Under the pieces are notes generated by a model. The model made no database searches. It saw only the letters and a program-made list of their open reading frames with translations, and was not told where the DNA came from. From CAZTDU01 sp050248795 (GTDB lineage Bacteria; Pseudomonadota; Gammaproteobacteria; Burkholderiales; SG8-39), in contig JBFWRS010000001.1 of assembly GCA_050248795.1 (NCBI GenBank), forward strand, positions 1 to 64,000: DNA of 64,000 nt, given 5' to 3'. The stretch's first letter is position 1. Each line of letters opens with the position of its first letter. The translations under genes and the position numbers were made by a program. Shown piece by piece: positions 1 through 8,716 of the stretch.

Positions 1-776
1 TGCTCCTGGACCTCGGCCGGCGTGCCCTCGGCGATCTTCCGGCCGAAGTTGAGCGCCACCACCCGGTCCGAGATGCTCATCACCAGGCTCATGTGGTGTT
101 CGACCAGCAGCACCGTCAAGCCGATACGGTCGCGGATGTCCCGGATGAGCTCGCCGAGCGCGCCGACTTCCTCGTGGTTGAGGCCGCTCGCCGGCTCGTC
201 CAGCAGCAGCAGCTTCGGCTCCGCCGCAAGCGCGCGCGCCAGTTCCACCCGCTTCTGCGTGCCGAAAGGCAGGTCCGCCACGCGCGCGTTCGCGACGGCA
301 TCGAGTTCCAGCAGCCGGATCAGCTCGCGTGCCTTGTCGGCGGTGGCGCGTTCCTCGCGCTTTACGCCGGGCGTGCGCAGAAAGTTGGCCGCAAAGCCCG
401 TACCGGTGCGGCAATGGCGGCCGATCATGATGTTGTCCAGCACCGACATGGTGCGGAACAGCGCCAGGTTCTGGAACGTCCTGCCAATGCCGATGCCGGC
501 GATGCGGTGCCTGGGCTGGCGCAGCAGCGACTCGCCGTCGAACACGATGTCGCCGCTGTTGCAGTCGTACAGGCGCGACAGGCAGTTGAACAGCGTGGTC
601 TTGCCGGCGCCATTGGGGCCGATCAGCCCGACGATGCGGCCGACCTCGACGTCGAAGGACACGCTGTCGAGTGCGATGATGCCGCCGAAGCGCACACCAA
701 CTCCCTGCACGCGCAGCAGCGCCCCTGCAGCATCCGGTCCGATAGCCCCTCCTCCACCAGAGTCGAATCGTCGCAC
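1..776 (-). CDS. livG: Branched-chain amino acid ABC transporter ATP-binding protein (LivG type), partial at window edge
   Basis: This is an ABC ATPase that would energise uptake of branched-chain amino acids or a related substrate at the inner membrane. The leftward frame shows Walker A (GPNGAGK), a LivG-type signature (LPFGTQKRVELARALA), Walker B (LLLLDEPASGL) and a switch histidine (LLVEHHM). It runs off the left edge after the usual GTPAEVQ stretch, so only a few C-terminal residues should be missing. The GTG start at 774-776 is preceded by an AGGGGAG ribosome site but is not certain; a GTG about 60 bases downstream is possible. It is divergent from the GntR regulator, which may control it. 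The substrate is not visible. The acyl-CoA ligase nearby suggests an aromatic or fatty acid as an alternative. Confidence 0.85.
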   Translation of the reverse strand, partial: MRRFDSGGGGAIGPDAAGALLRVQGVGVRFGGIIALDSVSFDVEVGRIVGLIGPNGAGKTTLFNCLSRLYDCNSGDIVFDGESLLRQPRHRIAGIGIGRTFQNLALFRTMSVLDNIMIGRHCRTGTGFAANFLRTPGVKREERATADKARELIRLLELDAVANARVADLPFGTQKRVELARALAAEPKLLLLDEPASGLNHEEVGALGELIRDIRDRIGLTVLLVEHHMSLVMSISDRVVALNFGRKIAEGTPAEVQE

Positions 777-858
777 GTGCTCCCCTCCCGAAGCGGCGTG
801 CGACCGTTTGCAATTTGCGTCGGATTGTCGGACGATCTCATTCGAGCGTCAATACGCG

Positions 859-1635
859 ATGTCCGAAGTCCTCGATAAATTCCCGCGCATCAGTCCGACG
901 CCGGCATATCGCCTGGTCGCGCAGGCGATCGAGCAACGCATTCTTTCAGGACAGATCCGCCCAGGCGAATCGATAGGCACCGAGGCCGAGCTGGTGAAGC
1001 AGTTCGGCGTCAACCGCTCTACCGTGCGCGAGGGCATCCGCCTGCTCGAGCACGAAGGCTTCATACGGCGCGAGCCGAACCGGCGGCTTTCTGCCGGACT
1101 GCCGCACTACGACAGGCTGGCGACCCGCTCGACACGCGCGCTCGTGCTGCACCAGGTGACGTTCCGCGAGTTGTACGAAGCATCCATGGCCTTGCAGATT
1201 GCGACGATGGAAGGCGCCGTGCGACGCGCGACGCCGGATCTGATCGCGGCAATGCAGGACAACGTCGCCGCCACCGCGCAAGTCCTGGACGATCCTGCAG
1301 CGGTCGCCGCGCTGGACACCGTTTTCCACCGCCTGATCGGACAGGCGTCCGGCAACCGGGTATTGCAACTCGCGCGCGAGCCCTCCGACCTGCTCGTCTT
1401 CCCCACCACCACGCTGGTGCTGCGCGAGGTGCCCGAAGGCGCTTCGCGCCTGCTGCACGCACATCGTATGATGCTGGACGCCATTCGCGACCGTGACGAG
1501 AACGCCGGCCGGCTGTGGGCGCGGCGCCACATCGAGGACTGGCGCAGGGGCTTCGAGCGCGCCGGCCGGGATCTGGACCAACCGATAGACCGCGTCTACC
1601 CGGGATCGGCGGCCGAAGACGGGGTAGCCGGCTGA
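859..1635 (+). CDS. GntR/FadR-family transcriptional regulator
   Basis: This is a probable ligand-responsive DNA-binding repressor. Residues about 15-85 form a GntR winged helix-turn-helix (LVAQAIEQRILSGQIRPGE, then NRSTVREGIRLLEHEGFI). The rest is a helical effector domain of the FCD/FadR type. The length of 258 aa is normal. The frame is open far upstream, but the ATG at 859 gives a natural N terminus just before the HTH. The gene stands between the divergent livG and the co-directional acyl-CoA ligase 45 bases downstream, so these two units are its likely targets. The ligand is unknown; an acyl-CoA or organic acid would fit the context (inference). Confidence 0.85.
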   Translation: MSEVLDKFPRISPTPAYRLVAQAIEQRILSGQIRPGESIGTEAELVKQFGVNRSTVREGIRLLEHEGFIRREPNRRLSAGLPHYDRLATRSTRALVLHQVTFRELYEASMALQIATMEGAVRRATPDLIAAMQDNVAATAQVLDDPAAVAALDTVFHRLIGQASGNRVLQLAREPSDLLVFPTTTLVLREVPEGASRLLHAHRMMLDAIRDRDENAGRLWARRHIEDWRRGFERAGRDLDQPIDRVYPGSAAEDGVAG

Positions 1636-1680
1636 TCGCCAGCTGCCCCGGCGTGACAAGCGCATCGGGGGAGGTGAAGC

Positions 1681-3291
1681 TTGGACATCCGTTCCACCAT
1701 GCAGCGCGTGCCGCTGTCGATCAACCATTTGCTCGAACGCGCCGGGCGGCTGTTCCCGGACGTCGAAATCGTCAGCCGCCTGCCGGACAAGTCCCTGGTA
1801 CGCCACCGCTTCGCGGATTTCCATCGCCGCGCCCGCCTGCTTGCCTCGGCGCTGCGCGCAGCCGGGTTGAAGAAGGGCGATCGCGTCGCGACGCTGTGCT
1901 GGAACCACTACGCGCACCTGGAATGCTATTTCGGCATCCCGGCCGCGGGCGGTGTGATGCACACGCTGAATCTGCGCCTCGCGCCTGACGAGATCGCATG
2001 GATCGCCACTCATGCCAGGGACCGCTTCCTCGTCATCGACGACATCCTGCTGCCCTTGTACGAGCAGATCAGGACGAAGACCAGCTTCGAGCGCGTGATC
2101 GTGGTGCCGTTCAGCGGCGCCAAAGTTCCCCCGCACCACACCGACTACGAGGCGTTTCTCGCCGGCGCGCCGCTGACCTTCGCCTACGAGCCGCACGAGG
2201 AAGATGACCCGATCTCGATGTGCTACACCTCGGGCACCACCGGGCGCCCCAAGGGGGTGGTGTATTCGCACCGTTCAACCATGATCCACACGCTGATGGC
2301 CAATCAGCCCGATCATTGGGGCCTCGCCGCCGGAGACAGCGTTTGCCCGGTGACGCCGATGTTCCACGCCAACTGCTGGGGCGTGCCCTACGGCTGCGTA
2401 ATGATGGGTATCAAGCTGGTGTTCCCCGGGCCGCACCTGCACCCGGAAGACCTGCTGTCGCTGTTCCATGCGGAACGGCCCAGCTTCGTGCTCGGTGTGC
2501 CGACCATCTGGCTGAGCTTGCTGCAGCTGCTCGAGAGCGACCCCGCGCGCTACGCCCTGCCCCCCGGCATGAAGATGCTGGTCGGCGGCGCGGCGGTGCC
2601 GGAAGCGCTGATCCGCAGCTTTGCCCGGCTCGGCGCGGAGATCCGCCAGGGCTGGGGGATGACGGAAACCAGTCCCGTGGGGTCGATTGCGTACCTGAAG
2701 CCTGAACTGCAGGGCGCTTCCGAGGACGAGCGCTACGCGCGCTTCGCCAGCGCCGGCGTGCCGGTGCCGGCAATGGACATCCGCATCGTCGGCGACGGCG
2801 GCGTCGAGCAGCCCTGGGATGGCCGATCGGTGGGCGAGATCCAGGTGCGCGGGCCGTTCATCACAGGCGCCTACCACAACGTACCTGCGGACCCGGAGAA
2901 GTTCACCGACGACGGCTGGCTGCGCACCGGCGACGTCGCCTCGATCGATCCGCACGGCTATATCCGCATCTCCGACCGCACCAAGGACCTGATCAAGTCG
3001 GGCGGGGAATGGATCAGCTCGGTGGCCATGGAGAACCAGCTGATGGCGCACGCCTCGGTGCAGGAAGCGGCGGTCATCGCGATCCCGGACGCGAAGTGGG
3101 GCGAACGACCGCTAGCCTGCGTGGTGCTGAAGCCCGGCAGGGCGGCCGCTCCAGAGGATCTCCGCGCACACCTGTCCGGCAGCTTTGCGAAGTGGCAACT
3201 GCCCGATCGCTTCGAATTCCTCGATGCGATTCCGCGGACTTCCACGGGCAAGTTCTGGAAGATGAAGCTGCGCGAACTCTACGCACGGTGA
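1681..3291 (+). CDS. Acyl-CoA synthetase (AMP-forming, fatty-acyl/methylthiopropionyl-CoA ligase type)
   Basis: This enzyme activates a carboxylic acid to its CoA thioester with ATP via an acyl-adenylate. The 536-aa protein has the AMP-binding P-loop (YTSGTTGRPKG, residues about 181-191), the adenylate motif GWGMTETSP, the hinge (GWLRTGDVASID, SDRTKDLIKSGGEWIS) and a C-terminal catalytic lysine in TSTGKFWKMKLR. A TTG start at 1681 follows a GGGGGAGG ribosome site; an ATG six codons later is the alternative. It follows the GntR gene and its stop overlaps the start of the fatty acid hydroxylase gene. The family includes medium- and long-chain ligases and DmdB-like enzymes; the true substrate is not readable. 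Confidence 0.87.
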   Translation: MDIRSTMQRVPLSINHLLERAGRLFPDVEIVSRLPDKSLVRHRFADFHRRARLLASALRAAGLKKGDRVATLCWNHYAHLECYFGIPAAGGVMHTLNLRLAPDEIAWIATHARDRFLVIDDILLPLYEQIRTKTSFERVIVVPFSGAKVPPHHTDYEAFLAGAPLTFAYEPHEEDDPISMCYTSGTTGRPKGVVYSHRSTMIHTLMANQPDHWGLAAGDSVCPVTPMFHANCWGVPYGCVMMGIKLVFPGPHLHPEDLLSLFHAERPSFVLGVPTIWLSLLQLLESDPARYALPPGMKMLVGGAAVPEALIRSFARLGAEIRQGWGMTETSPVGSIAYLKPELQGASEDERYARFASAGVPVPAMDIRIVGDGGVEQPWDGRSVGEIQVRGPFITGAYHNVPADPEKFTDDGWLRTGDVASIDPHGYIRISDRTKDLIKSGGEWISSVAMENQLMAHASVQEAAVIAIPDAKWGERPLACVVLKPGRAAAPEDLRAHLSGSFAKWQLPDRFEFLDAIPRTSTGKFWKMKLRELYAR

Positions 3292-4391
3292 ACCGCGTCG
3301 CCACCGGCAAGCGCGCCGGCGTCGCCTCCGGCCTCCTCGGCACGCTGTGCGTGCTGGGAGAACTGTGCTTCCTGCTGCCCGACCTGCTGGTGACGCCGGA
3401 CGCGCTTCCCATCTACAAGGCGAACCTCGGGCTCTTTCGCGGCATCCTGCTCGCCTCGATACTCGCCACCTTTATGCTCGGCATGGCGAGCGTGCTGCTG
3501 CTGCGCTCGAAGACCTACGGCCTTGCCGGCATCTTCCTCGCGAGCGTCGCGCTGCTGATGGGCGGCGCGGAAGCCGAGGCCGTGGACGTAGGCCCGCGTG
3601 CGTTCAGCGCGGGCCTCGACTACTTCGTGCTGGAACTGCTGGTGCTTGGACTGGTGTTCATACCGATGGAACGGCTGTTCGCGCTGCGCCCGCAACGCAT
3701 CTTCCGCGACGGCTGGCAGACCGACCTGAAGCACTTCTTCGTCAGCCACGCGGGCGTACAGGTGCTGTCGTTCGCGACGCTGATCCCGGCGCAGGTGTTC
3801 TTTGCCTGGGCAGTGCGGCTGGACTTCCAGCAGGCAGTCGCCGCGCAGCCGCTGTGGCTGCAGTTTCTCGGGATCCTCATCACGGTCGACTTCATGACGT
3901 ACTGGGTGCATCGCGCCTTCCACCAGGTTCCCTGGTTATGGAGCTTCCATGCCATCCACCATTCGAGCCGGCAACTCGACTGGCTGGCCGGCTCGCGCAT
4001 GCACATCGTCGATGCCGTCGTGACGCGATCCGCCGCCTTCATTCCGGTGTTCGTGCTCGGCTTTTCGCCGTCGGCGCTCTACGCCTATCTGGTGTTCGTG
4101 TCATTCCACGCCGTCTACATACATGCCAACGTGCGCTGGCGCTGGCCGGGACTGCGCTGGGCGCTCGCGACGCCCGAGTTTCACCACTGGCACCACAGCT
4201 CGGACGAGGAAGGACTGGACAAGAACTTCGCCGGATTCCTGCCGGCCTGGGACCTGATCTTCGGCACTGCCCACCTGCCGGACCACTGGCCGCGGAACTA
4301 CGGCACGGTGAAGTTCCAGCCGCCCGAGACCTACCTCGGGCAGCTCATCTACCCCTTCAGGCGCAAGGGCGAGGCTACGCCTTACGGCTAG
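3288..4391 (+). CDS. Fatty acid hydroxylase / sterol desaturase family membrane protein
   Basis: This is an integral membrane di-iron oxygenase of the fatty acid hydroxylase superfamily (PF04116). The histidine clusters that bind iron are visible as HRAFH, HAIHHSS and EFHHWHH, between hydrophobic segments. The first about 110 residues add three or four further membrane helices. The GTG start at 3288 overlaps the acyl-CoA ligase stop (GTGA), which implies translational coupling and a shared pathway on a lipid or other hydrophobic acid. Length is 367 aa. Its 3' end overlaps the convergent TPR gene by four bases. The exact substrate is unknown. Confidence 0.82.
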   Translation: MNRVATGKRAGVASGLLGTLCVLGELCFLLPDLLVTPDALPIYKANLGLFRGILLASILATFMLGMASVLLLRSKTYGLAGIFLASVALLMGGAEAEAVDVGPRAFSAGLDYFVLELLVLGLVFIPMERLFALRPQRIFRDGWQTDLKHFFVSHAGVQVLSFATLIPAQVFFAWAVRLDFQQAVAAQPLWLQFLGILITVDFMTYWVHRAFHQVPWLWSFHAIHHSSRQLDWLAGSRMHIVDAVVTRSAAFIPVFVLGFSPSALYAYLVFVSFHAVYIHANVRWRWPGLRWALATPEFHHWHHSSDEEGLDKNFAGFLPAWDLIFGTAHLPDHWPRNYGTVKFQPPETYLGQLIYPFRRKGEATPYG

Positions 4392-5677
4392 ACGTAGCCC
4401 GCGACCGGCACCGCAGGCCGCCGTTCGGTGCGTCGCGCGATCCATGCCGCGGCGTCGCCCGCGCGGCCGTCCTTCAGGTAGGCGGCGAGCAACGTGTATT
4501 CGACCAGGTCGCGCTGCGCGCGGCTGCCACCGATGCGCACGGTCTCGGCGAGCGCCCCCTCGAACAGGCGGATCGCACCCGGCCAGTCGCCGCGTGCGTA
4601 GGCGTCGAAAGCTTCTCCCAGCCGGTAGACCACGCTGCCTGCGGGCAGCTTGCCGGCGACATCGCGTTCCTTCAGTTCCTTCACCAGGGGCTCGACCTCG
4701 CGCCCGGTAGCGGCAGCCGCCACCGCGGCATGCACGTCGACGAACGATATGCCGGTCTTCGGAAACGAAGCCTGCAGGTGGGCGTCCACCGCGATCCACA
4801 GGCCTGCACGCCTTGCCTCGCCGGCGAGCTCCGCGCGCCACAGGAAGGCAGTCGAATCGGTCACGGTATTCAGCGCCGGCCCCCAGGAGCCGCCCGGGTG
4901 CACCTGGCTCTCATATACCCGCCAGGCCTTGTCCATGTCTCCCAGCGCCAGCGCGAACATCGCCACATGCCATGAAAGGTGGCAGTGCAGCACCGACTCC
5001 CTCGGGTAGGCGGGCATCCAGGCGTCCAGGTAAGCCGCCGCGGCGCTCTCCTCACCCGCTTCGTAATGCACATGCGCCTTGATATGCGCGCCATGCGCAT
5101 TGCGCGGATTGGCCGCCATGCTGCGCTCGATCCATTTGCCTGCCTCGTCGATGCGTCCGACCTCCTCGAGCGCAAAGGCGTAGACGCACTGGAACCACCA
5201 GTCATCGCCCAGGTGCGGCACCAGCGGCGCCAGCAGCTCGACCTGCTCCGGCTCGCGCCCCTGCCGGCCGCTGAATCCGATCAGCCCGAACACGCCTGTG
5301 GCGGGAGCGAGCACCATTGCATCGCGCGGATACGCGTTCATGTGCTCGCGCGTTGCCGCAAGCGCGTCCACCGGCCGGCCCTCGATCGCGAGGCAGAGCG
5401 CATTGACATGGCTAGCCTCGCGCGCGGAAGCAGCCGCGGCAAGCGTGCGTGCGGTCGCCGCGCTCGCGCGCGCATCGGCGACCCTTGCAACGATGAAGTA
5501 CGCGCGTGCGAGCGCCGCATGCGCCAGCGCGAACTGCGGGTCGGCGGCGACCGCCTGCTGCAGGCTCGCCTCCCCGCCCGCGTTCGCCGACAGCACGCAG
5601 TCGCAGCCGGCAACGTAGGCGTCGCGGGCGGTCGAAGACGCGGTGCTAAGCTTCAAGCCATAGCGGTCGATTGACAT
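4388..5677 (-). CDS. Tetratricopeptide-repeat protein (TTC38-like)
   Basis: This soluble, alanine-rich helical protein of 429 aa is built of TPR-like units, for example around FALAHAALARAYFI, LAPLVPHLGDDWWFQCVYAFALEE and RNAHGAHIKAHVHYEAGE. The conserved WHxA/HxxxH-type stretches resemble the TPR-38 (TTC38) family, whose function is undefined. No signal peptide is seen. The open frame extends further upstream, but the ATG at 5675-5677 starts the recognisable domain (SIDRYGLKLSTAS). It is convergent with the fatty acid hydroxylase and divergent from the AA_synth gene, with only 19 bases between start codons, so the two promoters must overlap. Confidence 0.75.
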   Translation of the reverse strand: MSIDRYGLKLSTASSTARDAYVAGCDCVLSANAGGEASLQQAVAADPQFALAHAALARAYFIVARVADARASAATARTLAAAASAREASHVNALCLAIEGRPVDALAATREHMNAYPRDAMVLAPATGVFGLIGFSGRQGREPEQVELLAPLVPHLGDDWWFQCVYAFALEEVGRIDEAGKWIERSMAANPRNAHGAHIKAHVHYEAGEESAAAAYLDAWMPAYPRESVLHCHLSWHVAMFALALGDMDKAWRVYESQVHPGGSWGPALNTVTDSTAFLWRAELAGEARRAGLWIAVDAHLQASFPKTGISFVDVHAAVAAAATGREVEPLVKELKERDVAGKLPAGSVVYRLGEAFDAYARGDWPGAIRLFEGALAETVRIGGSRAQRDLVEYTLLAAYLKDGRAGDAAAWIARRTERRPAVPVAGYV

Positions 5678-5696
5678 ATGCGGAGATGATAAACCG

Positions 5697-6245
5697 ATGC
5701 CGGTGACGATCAGAAGAATCCAGATACTGAAGGACACTGTCCTCGCGGAAGCGGGCAGTCCCGCAGCGAAGCCGGTGACGCGCGCGATCGGCCTCGCGGT
5801 GATCGCAAATCCAATTGCCGGCAGGCATGTCGCCGACCTGTCGCCGCTGTTCGACATCGGCGCCGAACTCGGCGAGCTGTTGATGCCGCAACTGCTCGCA
5901 CTGCTGCCCGGCAAGGCTGTCGCCTATGGCAAGGGCGCGATCGTCGGCGTCAACGGCGATGCCGAACACGGCGCGGCGATCTGCCATCCGAAGATGGGCA
6001 AGCCGATGCGCGCTGCGCTGGGCGGCGGCGAGGCGGTGATTCCCTCGACCACCAAGGTCGGCGCTGCCGGCGCCATGATCGACCTGCCACTGGGGCACAA
6101 GGACAACCCGTGGTCGTTCGACGAAATGGAAAGCGTCACCTTGAGCGTGGGTGACGCCCCGCGCCCGGACGAGATCGTGGTCCTGATCGGCATCAGCGAT
6201 GGCGGCCGCGCCAATCCGCGCGTCGGCAAGGGCCGCATCCTATGA
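5697..6245 (+). CDS. Amino acid synthesis (AA_synth) family protein
   Basis: This 182-aa protein matches the AA_synth/DUF1185 family (PF06684) in length and in its Gly-rich motifs (VGVNGDAEHGAAICHPKMG, and STTKVGAAGAMIDLPLGHK near the C terminus). The family is often found beside amino acid or aromatic degradation genes and its biochemical activity is poorly defined. There is no signal peptide. It is divergent from the TPR gene and is followed by a hairpin-rich spacer. I recognise the family but assign no reaction. Confidence 0.72.
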   Translation: MPVTIRRIQILKDTVLAEAGSPAAKPVTRAIGLAVIANPIAGRHVADLSPLFDIGAELGELLMPQLLALLPGKAVAYGKGAIVGVNGDAEHGAAICHPKMGKPMRAALGGGEAVIPSTTKVGAAGAMIDLPLGHKDNPWSFDEMESVTLSVGDAPRPDEIVVLIGISDGGRANPRVGKGRIL

Positions 6246-6258
6246 CGCACAAGATTCA

Positions 6259-6306
6259 TTACGAATCAATGACTTGCGTAGCAAGGTGAGACGAAACAAT
6301 TCGTAA
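6259..6306. repeat. Nested inverted repeat downstream of the AA_synth gene
   Basis: TTACGAAT (6259-6266) is mirrored by ATTCGTAA (6299-6306). Between them lies a small hairpin, CTTGC-GTA-GCAAG (6273-6285). The structure sits in the 134-base spacer between the AA_synth gene and the small exported protein. It could act as a terminator for the first or as leader structure for the second. No T-run follows, so rho-independent termination is not clear. Confidence 0.4.
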
Positions 6307-6379
6307 CCAACGCTTACGCATGCGCACGTTGACCACGGCCACACTGTGTCCACCGTAACGCCACACAAGGAGGACCAAC

Positions 6380-6670
6380 ATGCGCAAGACTTGGAACATC
6401 GCCCTGCTGTCCGGAGCCCTGCTGGCCGGCGCTGCGGGCACCGCAGCCGCAGACTCGCGCATCGGCGTGCACATCTCACTCGGTGCACCGGCACCGATCT
6501 ACTATCCGGCGCCGCGCGTGGTCTACGTCCCGCCTCAGCGGGTGTACTACTACCCGCCGGCGGTTTACTACGCCCCTGCGCCGCGCATCGTGTACCGCGC
6601 GAAGCATCGTCACTGGCGGCATGAGCATCGCCGCGACCGTCATGACCGTCGCGACCGCGGCTGGCGCTGA
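6380..6670 (+). CDS. Small exported Tyr/Pro-rich, Arg/His-tailed protein
   Basis: This 96-aa protein has a clear Sec signal peptide (MRKTWNIALLSGALLAGAAG, cut near AAA-DS). The mature part is rich in Tyr, Pro and Val (repeats like YYPAPRVVYVPPQRVYYYPP). The tail is strongly basic with alternating His, Arg and Asp. An AGGAGGAC ribosome site stands six bases before the ATG. Proteins of this make-up are common, uncharacterised periplasmic or surface proteins in proteobacteria. I do not recognise a function. A later gene at 34253 has a similar composition. Confidence 0.72.
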   Translation: MRKTWNIALLSGALLAGAAGTAAADSRIGVHISLGAPAPIYYPAPRVVYVPPQRVYYYPPAVYYAPAPRIVYRAKHRHWRHEHRRDRHDRRDRGWR

Positions 6671-6697
6671 GCGCGTGGCGGCCGGGCGCAGTCCCGG

Positions 6698-8191
6698 CTA
6701 GCCGCGCAGCTTGAAGCGCTGGATCTTGCCGGTGGCGGTCTTGGGCAGTTCCGCCACGAAGGCGATCCAGCGCGGGTACTTGTAGGGTGCAAGCTTTTCC
6801 TTCACCCAGGCCTTGAGATCGTCCTCGGTCGCGGCCTTGCCCGGCTTCAGCACGACGAAGGCCTGCGGCTTCACCAGCTTCTGCTCGTCCTCGCGGCCGA
6901 CCACGGCGGCCTCGAGCACCGCCTCGTGCGACACCAGGGCGGCCTCGACTTCCGCGGGCGACACCCAGATCCCGGACACCTTGAGCATGTCGTCGGTGCG
7001 ACCGCCGTAGGCATAGAAGCCGTCGGCGTCCTGGCTGTACTTGTCGCCGCTCCTCGTCCATTCGCCGATGAAGGTGCTGCGGCTCTTGGCGCGGTTGTTC
7101 CAGTAAAGGTTTGCCGCGGTCGGCCCCTTGATGAGGAGCTCGCCGAGTTCGCCCTGCTTCACGTCCGCGCCCTGCTCGTCCACCAGCCGCAGCTCGTAAC
7201 CCGGTACCGCCTTGCCGGTGGTGCCGTAGCGGAAATCGCCCGGCCGGTTGGACAGGAAGATGTGCAGCATCTCGGTCGAGCCGATGCCGTCGAGGATCTC
7301 CACCCCGGTGATCTCCTTGAACCGCTGCGCGATCTGCGGCGGCAACGCTTCGCCCGCGGAAACGCAACTGCGCAGCGCCAGCCCCTGCGGAAACGCGGGT
7401 GATGCGAGCATCGCCGCGTACAGCGTCGGCACGCCGAAGAACACTGTGGGTTTGCGCTCCACCAGCCGCTTGAATACCGCGTCCGGTGTCGGCCGCTCGG
7501 CCATCAGCACAGCCGTCGCGCCGGCGTGCAGCACGAACGTCAGCGCGTTGCCGAGCCCGTAGGCGAAGAAGAGCTTCGCCGCAGAGAACACGACGTCGCT
7601 GTCCTTCAGGCCGAGGACGCCCTGCGCGTACAGTTCCGCGGTCACGCGCATGCTCGAGTGCACGTGCACCGTGCCCTTGGGCATTCCGGTCGAGCCCGAG
7701 GAGTACAGCCAGAAGCAGGCGTCGTCGCTGGTGGTCGGCGCGGGTGCGAGATCCGCCTTTGCTTTCGCCGCAAAATCCCCGAACGGCGCTGTAATCACGT
7801 GCTCGAGGAACGGCAAGCTGCCGATCAGCGGCTCGAACTGCGGCTTCAGCGCCGTCGAAACCAGCAGCGCCTTCGCGCGACTGTCGGCAAGCATGAACTC
7901 GTAGTCCTTCGTCGTCAGCAGCGTGTTGACCGCGATCGGCACGATGCCGGCCTTGATCGCGCCGAGGAAGGCCACCGGCCAGTCGATCGAGTCGTGCATC
8001 GCGATGAGGATGCGGTCTTCCATGCGCAGGCCAAGGTCCAGCAGCGCGTTGCCGAAGCGGTTCACGCGCTCGGCGAGCTGCGCGTAGGTGCATGTGCCGG
8101 TGTCGTCGATGAACGCGGGCTTGTCTCCCCGACCCGCGGCGAGGTTGCGACCGATGAGATCTTCGGCGGCGTTGAAATCCCGAGGAATCAT
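6698..8191 (-). CDS. bclA: Benzoate-CoA ligase
   Basis: This enzyme activates benzoate to benzoyl-CoA with ATP and CoA, the first step of the aerobic box pathway. The 497-aa protein has the adenylation P-loop (YSSGSTGMPKG), the benzoate-CoA-ligase-like stretches KLFFAYGLGNAL and DGIGSTEMLHIFLSN, the hinge GGRTDDMLKVSGIWVSP and a C-terminal lysine in TATGKIQRFKLRG. The ATG at 8189-8191 overlaps the flavodoxin stop (ATGA), so the two are co-translated leftward, divergent from boxR. Context with boxC and boxB makes benzoate the expected substrate, although substituted benzoates cannot be excluded. Confidence 0.9.
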   Translation of the reverse strand: MIPRDFNAAEDLIGRNLAAGRGDKPAFIDDTGTCTYAQLAERVNRFGNALLDLGLRMEDRILIAMHDSIDWPVAFLGAIKAGIVPIAVNTLLTTKDYEFMLADSRAKALLVSTALKPQFEPLIGSLPFLEHVITAPFGDFAAKAKADLAPAPTTSDDACFWLYSSGSTGMPKGTVHVHSSMRVTAELYAQGVLGLKDSDVVFSAAKLFFAYGLGNALTFVLHAGATAVLMAERPTPDAVFKRLVERKPTVFFGVPTLYAAMLASPAFPQGLALRSCVSAGEALPPQIAQRFKEITGVEILDGIGSTEMLHIFLSNRPGDFRYGTTGKAVPGYELRLVDEQGADVKQGELGELLIKGPTAANLYWNNRAKSRSTFIGEWTRSGDKYSQDADGFYAYGGRTDDMLKVSGIWVSPAEVEAALVSHEAVLEAAVVGREDEQKLVKPQAFVVLKPGKAATEDDLKAWVKEKLAPYKYPRWIAFVAELPKTATGKIQRFKLRG

Positions 8192-8664
8192 GCTGTCTGC
8201 TCCGTGTGGGCGCGCACCTGGGCCAGCCACGCCGGCCCCCATTCGACCGCCGTCTCCTCGGGCAGAACGCCCGACGATGCATCGCATTGCACACGCTCGC
8301 CGATGCGGCGTGCACCCAGCTCGGCGAGAATGTTGTCGAACTTCATGCCGCCGTAGTTGTACGTCTCCGCATAGGTGCGATCGCCCAGGCCGAATACGCC
8401 GTAGCGTACATGCGAGAGGTCGGGGCGCTTCGCCAGCAGGTCCTCGTAGAACGCACGCGCGTTGTCCGGCACGTCGCCCTGCCCGTAGGTGGAGGTGCAG
8501 ACGAGGAACACGCCGTCGCGCGAAAACACGCTGCTGTCCAGCTTGTCCATCGGCAGCGTTTCCACCTGCGTGTCACCGTCGTCCCATGCCAGCTCGAACT
8601 CCTGCGCCACCAGTTGCGCCGTGCCGGTCATGGTTCCCACCAGGATGTTCACTTTGATCGCCAT
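8188..8664 (-). CDS. Flavodoxin-family (MioC-like) electron-transfer protein
   Basis: This is a small FMN protein of about 158 aa. The N-terminal phosphate-binding loop VGTMTGTAQ is the flavodoxin fold signature. Further flavin loops are at CTSTYGQGDVPDNA and FGLGDRTYAETYNYGG. It resembles the MioC/CysJ-type flavodoxin domain. The ATG at 8662-8664 is chosen because the domain starts there; an upstream GTG would run into the operator. It is the first gene of the bclA transcript. Because no boxA reductase is present in this cluster, it may serve electron transfer to BoxB (inference). A role in other flavodoxin-dependent reactions is equally open. Confidence 0.82.
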   Translation of the reverse strand: MAIKVNILVGTMTGTAQLVAQEFELAWDDGDTQVETLPMDKLDSSVFSRDGVFLVCTSTYGQGDVPDNARAFYEDLLAKRPDLSHVRYGVFGLGDRTYAETYNYGGMKFDNILAELGARRIGERVQCDASSGVLPEETAVEWGPAWLAQVRAHTEQTA

Positions 8665-8676
8665 GTTGACAGCTAC

Positions 8677-8712
8677 TATATTGCACACTAGAATCACTCG
8701 TCAAGCAATATA
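8677..8712. promoter_or_regulatory. Inverted repeat in the divergent boxR / flavodoxin-bclA promoter, candidate BoxR operator
   Basis: TATATTGC (8677-8684) and its exact complement GCAATATA (8705-8712) face each other 20 bases apart, in a short AT-rich island between the two divergent start codons. The left arm continues into TGCA (8682-8685), a word reported in BoxR/BzdR operators. BoxR-type proteins autoregulate and repress box genes until benzoyl-CoA binds. The right arm ends only four bases before the boxR ATG. Operator identity is inference from position and symmetry. Confidence 0.5.
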
Positions 8713-8716
8713 CTAC

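Noticed and set aside
22..858. Long plus-strand frame upstream of the GntR gene
   Set aside because: It is the shadow of the leftward LivG gene; ABC motifs are clear on the minus strand and the GntR protein has a natural ATG at 859.
946..2271. Long minus-strand frame across the GntR and acyl-CoA ligase genes
   Set aside because: Composition (Arg, Ala, His-rich without family motifs) is that of an antisense shadow in GC-rich DNA.
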